64,000 nucleotides of DNA from Sipunculus nudus. Taxonomy: Eukaryota > Annelida > Sipuncula > Golfingiida > Sipunculidae. The notes under the pieces were generated by a model. The model worked only from the letters and a program-made list of their open reading frames with translations. It was not told the origin of the DNA and searched no databases. Positions within the stretch are counted from its first letter, which is position 1. The number at the start of each line of letters is the position of its first letter. This document shows, in pieces, positions 34,435-45,350 of this stretch. The position numbers and the translations under genes were made by a program. Location of the stretch: NCBI GenBank assembly GCA_026874595.1, contig CM049307.1, positions 28,001,079-28,065,078 on the forward strand, written 5' to 3'.

Positions 34435-36884
34435 AGGTTTGTCTGTGCTTTGAAATTAAAAACGTCAACCCTATAAAAACCCTTAAAATTACTGTAATAT
34501 GTAATACGGAAAGATAATGACAAAAATTGCTGTCCTTTATGTTTTAGATGATCCCCACGTCATATGTAGGAACGAGTAGTTTGGGAGGATCTCACTGGAT
34601 TAAATGCAATAAATTATTTTATTGTCCCAATCCAATCACAACAAGCATTTTGCGTCTGAGATCATTTGAAGCGAGCATTAAAAAATAAAACGTATTGTTA
34701 CAACGTCCACAGCTACACCGGAAATCTCGCTAAGTCTCGCATCCTGTCAAGCGAGACTTTCCTTCCCTAATGCTCCGCCCTTTTAGCCTAATTATTATGA
34801 GTCCCTGATACACTCCTATTCAGAAGGTCTTCCATGCCGATGGTAGCGAGAGCTGTTTACAACATAATAATGACGTCACAAAGGTCGAAGACGTAGACGT
34901 CGCATTGACTGACGTCATCAATTGGTTTAGCTGTTTTCCATTGTTCAATATATCGCAGTCATTGTGAACTGTCCTGCAATATTTTGAATTATTTGTCTCA
35001 TACGAATTACGTGCCAGGTAAGACATTATTATTCACTCGGTAGTCGGAAGAATGGCTCCTGCAACCTATGGCCTTGAACTTTTTAAACTATCTCCTTCAT
35101 ATAAAAAAAATATCCCGGAAAACATGCCGATAGGGGTACTGGTACAAACCTTACACGTATTCTGTTTCGCAGAGCTCTGTCAAATTATGCAATTTTTGTT
35201 TTTGTCAGATGATTGACGCTTTACAAAGCTTAAGTTCCGCTGATGGATCCAATGCTTATAATTATTAATCGAATGCGATTAAGGTAACATAGAGTTCATG
35301 GATAGGTCATTTGATCGTCAGCTTAGGTCGTCATTGATATGTCGCAAGACCGTATATCTGATCAGTCATTAACCATATTGAGTCCATACAAGGGAAAGTA
35401 TTATTTTGCTGTAAGTTAATCACCACATTTGTTGAATTTGCGTCTGAGGTAAAATTAAGGTAAGCCTTAATTGCATTTCATAAAAAAGGAATATTAGAAA
35501 AAAAAGTGGACAAAGGTAGTTGGATGGAGTATAGTTACAAACTCAGAGGCCAGATGGCAGCACTTGAACGGTGATTGAACGGTGTCGTCAGTGGAAGCCT
35601 ATGCCAGGTTCATTCCCGCCAGTATTCTTTAGGAGTATGCCAGACCGCTATCTCCTGGAGACGAAGGAGGGATTAAGTAAATGCAGTTGAACCAACCTGC
35701 ACAACGTACTAAACCTAACAAATCATGGAAGACCACTTGCATAATCTGTTTATATTTCATTGGTTTATCTTTCCGTCCAGGCCTGTTTATGGTGAGAAAT
35801 TTCTTTTACACAATACACTATGGTTTAAGAAAAGCTAAAAGCGTATGCTATTTGAAAACTGAAAAAACACAAAACATTGATTGACAGAAAAGTGAAATCA
35901 ATTTTCATTATCTTGTTTCACTGAAGTGCAAGTCGAGCAAAATGTTTGTTTTTGTGAGGCAATTGAACAGTTAAGCAGTGAAGCTTATTTCGTGTAAATG
36001 AAATTTTATACTTTGAAAACAAAACCAATTATCTATATACAAGTTCATGTCATTACAGAAGAAGTTTACAATAAAGCTTTAGTAATAAAAAATTCTTGTT
36101 TGGTGTAGGTCTTGCAAAAAAAATTTGTTAATGTTTTGATGTTTATTTGCAAACTGAAAAAAACGGGGTATACTAGACATTGTAAACAAACCTATCCAGT
36201 TCTTTTCCTCTTTTGACATTCTGAGGTCTACTTATATCATAAAAAGAACTTAAAATCCACAATCAATCGAAGTTTTAGTCAGGTCAATGAAACACTAATT
36301 ATCAGGTATTTTATTGTCTTTTACAAATACACTTTACAATGTCGTTAACGGATTTTTTCTCAATGTTATTGCACAATATTAAGACTGTTTGAAGATGATG
36401 TTTTGAATCCGTCTTACGGTAATTCTGACATAGTTATTAAACGACCATCAGTTTTAATATGAGACGACAAATGGCTGTTTTTGATGTGAAATCATATTTT
36501 TGGCTTATATGTTTTTATAATTTATGTAAAAATTCCGAGATTTCACTATTTATTATGGTATGCATGCCTACAGGCCGAGAATCTTTGGACTAGTGTTTTT
36601 CTACTTGAAAGCACCAAGCGGCACAGATAATCTGAATTAAGACCCTTACTTTGCAGATGTCTGAATCTAAACACCACAGAGACACCTAGGAAAGTGACGA
36701 AGATTAGCTGCTGGGCGAGGAAATAACGGACGCGCCGACTAATAGATATAGAAAGGATCAGACGAAGGCTCAAAGTGACGGACCAAAGACCAACTCTAAA
36801 TACCTTGGGATTCAAAAGGAGTCAAAGTCAGACGCTCAATTTCACGAGGGTGGAATAGAACCCCCTTGACAAAGGACCGAAGAC
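34435..36884. other. No recognisable gene
   Basis: The minus frame 36546-36815 is hydrophobic and Arg-rich but lacks an ATG, a convincing acceptor or a motif. Otherwise AT-rich unique sequence. Confidence 0.35.
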
Positions 36885-37160
36885 ATAGGAATGATCAGAA
36901 GGCGAAACATAAAAGACACACTGTCTTGAATGACGAGTGGCCGTTATAGGGATTTTACTGCGAGAAGGCTATCAAGTCAAATATAAAAGATACGTAGGCT
37001 GAAAAGGGTAACAGCCGTAATAGAAATGTAACAGGGAAACGCCCCTCAAATGAAATGTAAAGGTATGAAAGCTTAAAAGGCATGCGACGTTTATAGGGTT
37101 GTAACTGTGACCAACATATCAAGTAAAATATGAAATATGCGATTACTTCAAATGTAGGAA
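36885..37160. repeat. Very degenerate tandem repeat, ~70-75-bp period
   Basis: Loosely repeated order of CGAGAAGGCTATCAAGTCAA, ATATAAAAGA, GGCTGAAAAGG and TTATAGGGATTT-like phrases. The period is irregular. Confidence 0.3.
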
Positions 37161-37954
37161 ACGGCTAAATGAACCCTTCCTTTGAAACGGGAACAAATTA
37201 AAATGAATTTAACTTTGAACATCCAATCCATAAAATATTTTTAATGAAATGTAAAATGCTAACATAGGGATAGACTGGCCCAGTCAATGAAATGGCTCTT
37301 TATTGTTGCCTCTGGCAGAGAAATCAAACGTTCTCACGCTGTATTGCACTTAGTGTTAGTACTGTCACCTCTCGGCTACTTCTATAACTAATTACCAGTC
37401 TCTGACCCTCTTATTTAATCGACTGGTAAACTTTGGCCGTACCAGACAGTCAGCGCCATACATCACCGCCTCGCTGAACTAAGGTCTTTCCCAGTGACGT
37501 AGGAAGTAATTATAGTGGTCTTTTCCAGAATCTTTTTTCAAAACCAACATGATAAATCCAGTAACCGCCTATTGTGGGATTCTAGTTTGCTATGCATAAT
37601 CCCATTTAATCAGTCTTAATATTTTTGGGTATTCGGCTATTTTGAGTACGGCAAAACTTTCAACACTATTTCCCTCAGCCTCATTGAGTCAATGTGTCAC
37701 CGTTTATCAGACCATCGCTTTTCAAAGCAGGCCGGTTTAAACATGTATCTTTAGCTCAGCCAAGGCGTGAGATATTCAGGTCCACACGCAACGAACGCAG
37801 TCAGCTGTAATTCATGTACCGGCTGGCTGAAACGATCACGGCGATCAGCGTGTTGGCAACTTAACAGGGGCAAGACTTTCAAGTGTAACTTGAACACAAA
37901 CAAATACATGTACACAGAACAAAATTGATGCGAGAGTGTCTACAATGCACTTAC
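37161..37954. other. No recognisable gene
   Basis: 37430-37510 is locally less AT-rich, but no frame or splice pair is convincing. Confidence 0.3.
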
Positions 37955-38128
37955 ATTTGGCCCATGGACCATAGTGTTCGACAGTAGAGATATATCATAG
38001 GACACGAAGGTCAATGTATGGACTTTCTGAAAACATGATTTAAGTGCGAATGTTACCAAGCGGTTTGAGCTGTCTACAATAGACATTGGGACCGCTGCCA
38101 GCGTCCTCATAGCAACGATGCCATTCAC
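37955..38128 (-). CDS. Candidate coding exon with consensus donor, unknown protein
   Basis: ATG at 38128, preceded in frame by TGA, opens 58 codons: MNGIVAMRTLAAVPMSIVDS ... LVTFALKSCFQKVHTLTF ... LSNTMVHGPN. It runs directly into GTAAGTGC, a consensus donor, in phase 0. The N-terminus is mildly hydrophobic but not a clear signal peptide. No partner exon was found at lower coordinates. It could be the first coding exon of an unrecognised gene or chance. Confidence 0.25.
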
Positions 38129-38303
38129 AGATTATGTAGAATCAAGTTAATTACGAAATATGGTAACATTTTAAAGTTCGTGTAAAAACAATGGAAATTC
38201 ATAGGTGGTCTTGTTAGCAAGTAAAATGCGTCCGGAAAGTGCTCAGCATTAACAGAGTGGTAGAATAGTGGTAAATTTTAAAATACAAACAAGAAGTATT
38301 AAA

Positions 38304-38321
38304 GGGGGGGGGGGGGGGGGG
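38304..38321 (+). repeat. Poly-G tract (18 G)
   Basis: Uninterrupted G run. Confidence 0.9.
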
Positions 38322-39229
38322 CAGCAAACATAATGTAGATAATACTAGACTTGTCAGTTGTGGGAATGGCCTGTACAGTTAGGCCTTGTAATGGTGAAAT
38401 CGTAGACACTGGTAGAAGGCAGAAAAAAACCTCTTAAAACTACTAAATATACACACCAAAATGCATCCGTTAGTGTCTTTGGTAGTAAATGGGTCTTTCT
38501 GGCAACTTTACCACGTTCTTACTTTAATATATTAATGAAATATTATCCCTAACGATCCTTGTAAGCCCGCGGTGATTTAAACATAACAATATACAGGGAT
38601 TTGTAATGAGCGGACGTTGATCGACTGGTACCCGCCACCGAGACCGATTATCGCCCGCTTTTTCCAGTTCAAACATCGATAAGATCAGAGCTGGTTCCCA
38701 GTCTTAATCCCGTTGCAAAGGACTGTGGGTCATTTATTGTAATCATGGTGGCTTGTTCTCTATGTAAACACATTAGCTCTTGGCAAAGTTATGGATAAGT
38801 AGGGCTATTGAGCATTATTTTGGTGCCAATACTTTGCAGATGTTTTATAAAATAACCAAAGACAACAAAAAGGTAATTATTTTATGTTGACAACGCTTGA
38901 AATGTCAATTATACGATTCCAAAGAGGTCTCCTATTTGGAACCTTACGAGGCGTTTTACTAAGAGTCGTTCCCAAGACGTTGTTGACGGAGAAGAGCAGA
39001 GCGGATCGGAATCACACGTCTTGGGCCGAGACAAATACTAGACAGTCTAAATAAGGAAAGAAGAACAGGAAAACTGGACACAAAAGATTACCGATATTTC
39101 GAGGTATTCTACCCGACTTCAACTGTTGCTGTTGTTTTTTAGTCCGGTATAGAACAAATATATTTAGTTTACATTGATTGTACAAAAGTGATTAAAATCA
39201 TCGCGGCACTCTCCATGGATCAGATGGTG
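38322..39229. other. No recognisable gene
   Basis: Nothing supported. Confidence 0.35.
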
Positions 39230-39400
39230 GCGTTCGGTAGTCTATATAGGTGGAGGAAACCGGAGAAAAACCTTCGGCTCAGGACGAGCAACTATACTTT
39301 CCACTCTCATAGTCACACCGATGATCGAAACCGGGTCGCTAGCGAAAGAGAGTTTTACCCCTCGACTGTCCAGGCAGATAAAGGATAGGGCTTTTAACCA
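39230..39400 (-). mobile_element. tRNA-derived SINE fragment, same family as 15440-15575
   Basis: Minus strand: GTCGAGGGGTAAAACTCTC, then CGCTAGCGACCCGGTTTCGAT (B-box-like), then ATGAGAGTGG, then GAGCCGAAGG and TTTTTCTCCGGTTTCCTCC. The order and spacing match the copy at 15440-15575. Confidence 0.5.
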
Positions 39401-39611
39401 AGGTCAATTGCACGTAAAACAGTGCTTCTCAGAACTTGTCTTTCTCCAATTTGACGTCACGTTATATTCATACACCGGTTCTGTTAAACGGATTTCAAAC
39501 GCGACATTTCCACACTCTCAGACATTTGCTAATTGAACCATACGTAATTTTAAGGGATACACAGAGAGCGTCAGTCAGGGAAAACAATGTTGAGGAATGA
39601 GGTAGACAAAA

Positions 39612-41400
39612 CAAGTGACCCATGGGTCATGACGCTCAGCCGACTGACATGTTGACAAAATGTCCTTGCACAGACAACTTATTAAAATAATTTAGGTGGA
39701 ATCATAGTACATGCATATCAGCTCAAGTTCATCAAGACCCATAATCACACAAAATTTGGTGACAATCCATTCGGCCGTTCCTGAGGAACCTGGCAATTTG
39801 TGTGTATTTTGCATTTTTTCTGGGTTGGCCTGTAACTCAAAGAATATAGATCACAGTGACCTAACTTCAGGTTTCTGAGGAAAACTTTTGAGGAACTCTC
39901 AGGATGTCAAGATAGAATATTCTAGGGACAATGCTTTTGATTTGGGCCCTGTTTACAGATTACCGCATCTTTAAAGGTTTCAGAAATAGAGAAAAAAAAT
40001 GCTTTAAAATTAAAAAAAAAATCCAGGTGGCGCCACCAGTTTGCAGGAACTGATGAAACACTCCATGATCAACATGCATACAAATCATGGTGACCAATGC
40101 ATTAGTTGTTCAGATAATGGAGCTTTTGTATCAAACTTTAATTATTCAGGGGGTAATTCTGAGCCCGATAGCTTGGAGAATAAAAGAAAGAAAGACCTAA
40201 TTTCAGGTTTCGAAGGAGACTTTTCATGGACCTCCCTGGATATCAATTTAGAAGATATTAGGTTCTATGGTTATGATTTGTACCTTGCTGGTATCAAATT
40301 TTCAATTATTCTGGGGGTAATTATAAGCCCCATAGCTTGGAGAATATGGGTAACAAAGACCTAATTTCAGGTTTCCAGGTAGATTTTTCATGGACCTCCC
40401 TAGATGTCAAGTAAGGAGATTGTAGGATCAATGGTTACGATTTGTGCCCTGTTAACAGACAACCGCATTTTTAAAGGTCTCAATAATAGAAAAAAATGCT
40501 TAAAAATTCGAAAAAAAATCCAGCTGGTGTCACCAGTCTACAGAAACTGATGAAACACTCCATGATCAATATGCATACAAAAAATCATGGTAATCAATGC
40601 ATTAATTGTTCAGATACTGGAGCTTTTGATTCAAACTTAAAATTATTCCGGAAAACGTCTGAGCCCCATAGCTCAATGATATGGGTAACAGAGACCTAAT
40701 TTCAGGTTTCAAAGGAGACTTTCCATAGACTTCCCTGGATGTCAAGTGATATAGTGGTTATGATTTGTGCCCTGTAAAGAGACAACTGCATCTTTAAATG
40801 TTTCAAAACTATAGCAAATATGCTTTCAAATTCGAAACAAAATCCAGGTGGCGCCACTAGTCTGCAGGAACTGATGAAACACTCCATGATCAATATGCAT
40901 ACAAAGAATCATGGTGATCAATACATTTGTAATTATACTTGGGGGTACTTTCGTGTGTGTAAGCTCAGAAGATATAAGTAACAGACACCTTATTTCAGGT
41001 TTCTGAAGTGAACTTTTGAGGAACTCTCAGGATGTCAAGTTAGAAGATTCTAGGTCCAATATTTATGATTTGTGCCTTGCTTTGGTATCAAATTTCCAAT
41101 TATTATTGAGGTACTTATAAGCCCCATAGCTCGTAGAATATAAGTAACAGAGACCTTATTTTAAGTTTTTACGTTGTTACGATTATTGCCCCGTTAACTG
41201 ACGACCGCATCTTTAAAGGTCTCAAAAATGGAGGAAACAATGCGTAAAAATTAAAAAACTTCCAGGTGGTGCCACAAGTCTGCAGGAACTAATGTAACAC
41301 TCCATGATCAATATGCATGCAAAGAATCATGGTGATCAATGCATTAGTTGTACAGATACTACAGCTTTTGTATCTTACTTTTAATTAGTAAACAAATGCC
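39612..41400 (+). repeat. Family P element, third copy, right end missing
   Basis: The left end ACAAGTGACCCATGGGTCAT, then GACGCTCAGC, is near-identical to 10447. Class II monomers follow, with the palindrome region at 40026, 40503, 40847 and 41262 and the usual ATGATCAATATGCAT and CCTAATTTCAGGTTT phrases. No terminal hairpin is found, so the copy is truncated near 41400. Confidence 0.7.
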
Positions 41401-42158
41401 ATCCCTTGTGCGAAAGATTCTCAGAAGTGAATAATAAACACTATTTTAAATTTATTTTTCGGTGCATGCTGGTTGAAACTTCGTACCTCCTTAGTCTTTT
41501 TGACGAAGGCCTTGAGTTTATACAAAATCTGTACCTTTGGTTTATCTGAACAATATGTACATAACATACACACCCTGCATGCCAGATTTTACGACATATG
41601 ACTCATTGAGAGACACTAATGTGGGTGAGCCTTGATAATCTTCATATTATCGGAAAGGTCACGAGTATCATCGAAGTTAAAAGAAAAAAAAAAACGCGAC
41701 ATCAAAGACATAGTTAAATAATGCGATATTACAGCGACTGACTTATATTATCAAGGGCAGGTCTGGAACGTGATCTCTCATACAGAACAAAGCTACGACG
41801 GTCATAATTCCAGACACAAAGTGATAAAGTGAAAAGATCCCTTAATGCCGTCTTTGTTTAACTATGGACCTTGCGGGGGTGGTCACCAACTTATCATGTA
41901 CAAAGCCTCATTACCTGGGGAGGTGAAATAATATAACTACGAGAGGACTTTGAAGTCTGACTTCAGTGAGTGTCTGCCAGTGCTTCACGTGCCTAGACAT
42001 GTGGTATTTAACATGAAGTGATGACGTTAGAGATGGCACTGTCACACCTCTGGTATATATTACATCCAAGCTGCAGTGACGATGCCCCCTTTACTAATTT
42101 TTTCATCCATGTATGTATTTATGATTTCGATGTTAAAAAAGGGCTGTACTGAAGGTGT
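41401..42158. other. No recognisable gene
   Basis: Unique-looking spacer between the family P copy and the satellite. Confidence 0.35.
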
Positions 42159-45100
42159 AGGCTCTTTGATCCCGAAATAGTTGTACGTTAATGCAGGTAT
42201 TGGTTCTCTGATCGTGAATCTATGTACGCTGACGGAGGTATGGGTTCTCTGATCCTGACTCTTTCAAGTTGTACGTGTGCTCTCTGACCCAGAATCGTTG
42301 AACGTTGACCGAGAAACAGGCTCTCTGATCCCGAAATAGTTGTACTTTAATGCAGGTATTTGTTCTCTGATCGTGAATCCATGTACATTGACGGAGGTAT
42401 GGGTTCTTTCAAGTTGTACGTGTGCTCTCTGATCCAGAATCGTTGAACGTTGACCGAGAAACAGGCTCTCTGATCCCGAAATAGTTGTACGTTAATGCAG
42501 GTATTTGTTCTCTGATCGTGAATCCATGTACGTTGACGGAGGTATGGGTTCTTTCAAGTTGTACATGTGCTCTCTGATCCAGAATCGTTGAACGTTGACC
42601 GAGAAACAGGCTCTCTGATCCCGAAATAGTTGTACGTTAATGCAGGTATTTGTTCTCTGATCATGAATCCATGTACGTTGACGGAGGTGTGGGTTCTTTC
42701 AAGTTGTACGTGTGCTCTCTGATCCAGAATCGTTGAACGTTGACCGAGAAACAGGCTCTCTGATCCCGAAATAGTTGTACGTTAATGCAGGTATTTGTTC
42801 TCTGATCGTGAATCCATGTACGTTGACGGAGGTATGGGTTCTTTCAAGTTGTACGTGTGCTCTCTGATCCAGAATCGTTGAACGTTGACCGAGAAACAGG
42901 CTCTCTGATCCCGAAATAGTTGTACGTTAATGCAGGTATTTGTTCTCTGATCGTGAATCCATGTACGTTGACGGAGGTATGGGTTCTTTCAAGTTGTACG
43001 TGTGCTCTCTGATCCAGAATCGTTGAACGTTGACCGAGAAACAGGCTCTCTGATCCCGAAATAGTTGTACGTTAATGCAGGTATTTGTTCTCTGATCGTG
43101 AATCCATGTACGTTGACGGAGGTATGGGTTCTTTCAAGTTGTACGTGCGCTCTCTGATCCAGAATCGTTGAACGTTGACCGAGAAACAGGCTCTCTGATC
43201 CCGAAATAGTTGTACGTTAATGCAGGTATTTGTTCTCTGATCGTGAATCCATGTACGTTGACGGAGGTATGGGTTCTTTCAAGTTGTACGTGTGCTCTCT
43301 GATCCAGAATCGTTGAACGTTGACCGAGAAACAGGCTCTCTGATCCCGAAATAGTTGTACGTTAATGCAGGTATTTGTTCTCTGATCGTGAATCCATGTA
43401 CGTTGACGGAGGTATGGGTTCTTTCAAGTTGTACGTGTGCTCTCTGATCCAGAATCGTTGAACGTTGACCGAGAAACAGGCTCTCTGATCCCGAAATAGT
43501 TGTACGTTAATGCAGGTATTTGTTCTCTGATCGTGAATCCATGTACGTTGACGGAGGTATGGGTTCTTTCAAGTTGTACGTGTGCTCTCTGATCCAGAAT
43601 CGTTGAACGTTGACCGAGAAACAGGCTCTCTGATCCCGAAATAGTTGTACGTTAATGCAGGTATTTGTTCTCTGATCGTGAATCCATGTACGTTGACGGA
43701 GGTGTGGGTTCTTTCAAGTTGTACGTGTGCTCTCTGACCCAGAATCGTTGAACGTTGACCGAGAAACAGGCTCTCTGATCCCGAAATAGTTGTACGTTAA
43801 TGCAGGTATTTGTTCTCTGATCGTGAATCCATGTACGTTGACGGAGGTGTGGGTTCTTTCAAGTTGTACGTGTGCTCTCTGATCCAGAATCGTTGAACGT
43901 TGACCGAGAAACAGGCTCTCTGATCCCGAAATAGTTGTACGTTAATGCAGGTATTTGTTCTCTGATCGTGAATCCATGTACGTTGACGGAGGTGTGGGTT
44001 CTTTCAAGTTGTACGTGTGCTCTCTGACCCAGAATCGTTGAACGTTGACCGAGAAACAGGCTCTCTGATCCCGAAATAGTTGTACGTTAATGCAGGTATT
44101 TGTTCTCTGATCGTGAATCCATGTACGTTGACGGAGGTGTGGGTTCTTTCAAGTTGTACGTGTGCTCTCTGATCCAGAATCGTTGAACGTTGACCGAGAA
44201 ACAGGCTCACTGATCCTGAATCTTTGTAGGCTGACGGAGGTATTGGCTATCTCATCCCGAATCGCTGTAAGATGACGAATTATTGTCTCTCTAATCCGCG
44301 ATTTTTGTACGCTGGCAGAGGCATGGGTTCTCTGATACGGGATCATTGCACGTTGACGGATAACGGGCTCTCTGATCCTATATTTTGTTTGTATGTTGAC
44401 GGGTTAGGGTCTCTCTGATCCAGAATCTGTGTACGCTGAAGGAGGGATTGGCTCTCTGATCCCGAATCTTTTTAGGCTGACGGAGGTATGTGCTCTCCAA
44501 TCCAGAATCTGTGTACGCTGACGGAGGTATGGGCTCTCTGATCCTGAATCTTTTTAGGCTGACGGAGGTATGTACTCTCCAATCCAGAATCTGTGTTCGC
44601 TGACGGAGGTATGGGCTCTCTGATCCCGAATCTTTTTAGGCTGACGGAGGTATATGCTCTCCAATCCAGAATCTGTGTACGCTGACGGAGGTATGGGCTC
44701 TCTGATCCCGAATCTTTTTAGGCGGACGGAGGTATGTGCTCTCCAATCCAGAATCTGTGTACGCTGAAGGAGGGATTGGCTCTCTGATCCCGAATCTTTT
44801 TAGGCTGACGGAGGTATGTGCTCTCCAATCCAGAATCTGTGTAACCTGACGGAGGTATGGGCTCTCTGATCCCGAATCTTTTTAGGCTGACGGAGGTATG
44901 TGCTCTCCAATCAAGAATCTGTGTACGCTGACGGAGGTATGGGCTCTCTGATCCCGAATCTTTGTAGGCGGACGGAGGTATGTGCTCTCCAATCCAGAAT
45001 CTGTGTACGCTGACGGAGGTATGGGCTCTCTGATCCCGAATCTTTTTAGGCTGACGGAGGTATGTGCTCTCCAATCCAGAATCTGTGTACGCTGACGGAG

Positions 45101-45350
45101 GTATGGGCTCTCTGATCCCAAATCTTTTTAGGCTGACGGAGGTTTGTGCTCTCCAATCCAGAATCTGTGTACGCTGACGGAGGTATGCATTGGCTCTCTG
45201 ATCACGAATCTTTGTACACCGACGGAGGGATGAGCTTTCTGATTACAAAAATTTGTACGCTGAAGGAGGTATGGGCTCTCGGATCCCGAATCATTGCACC
45301 CTGAATGAGGTATGGGGTTTGCATATCCCCGATCTCTGTACGCGTACAAA
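42159..45350. repeat. Nested satellite: 41-bp monomer organised as 145-bp and 82-bp higher-order units
   Basis: The monomer is close to CTCTCTGATCCCGAATCT, then TTGTACGCTGACGGAGGTAT, GGG. At the left edge is one ~164-bp tetramer (42159-42320). From 42321 to 44205 there are 13 consecutive units of exactly 145 bp, starting at 42321, 42466, 42611 and so on to 44061, nearly identical to one another. Each equals the tetramer less ~19 bp lost between GGGTTCT repeats. From 44206 to 44492 lie diverged single monomers, then eight 82-bp dimers starting at 44493, 44575, 44657 and so on (marker CTCTCC), decaying after 45149. Open frames here are by-products of a stop-poor repeat; 145 and 82 are not multiples of three. 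Confidence 0.95.

Noticed and set aside
36546-36815. Minus-strand hydrophobic frame as a membrane-protein exon
   Set aside because: It begins at TTG, lacks a convincing acceptor or donor, and is Leu/Arg/Ser-rich without motif.
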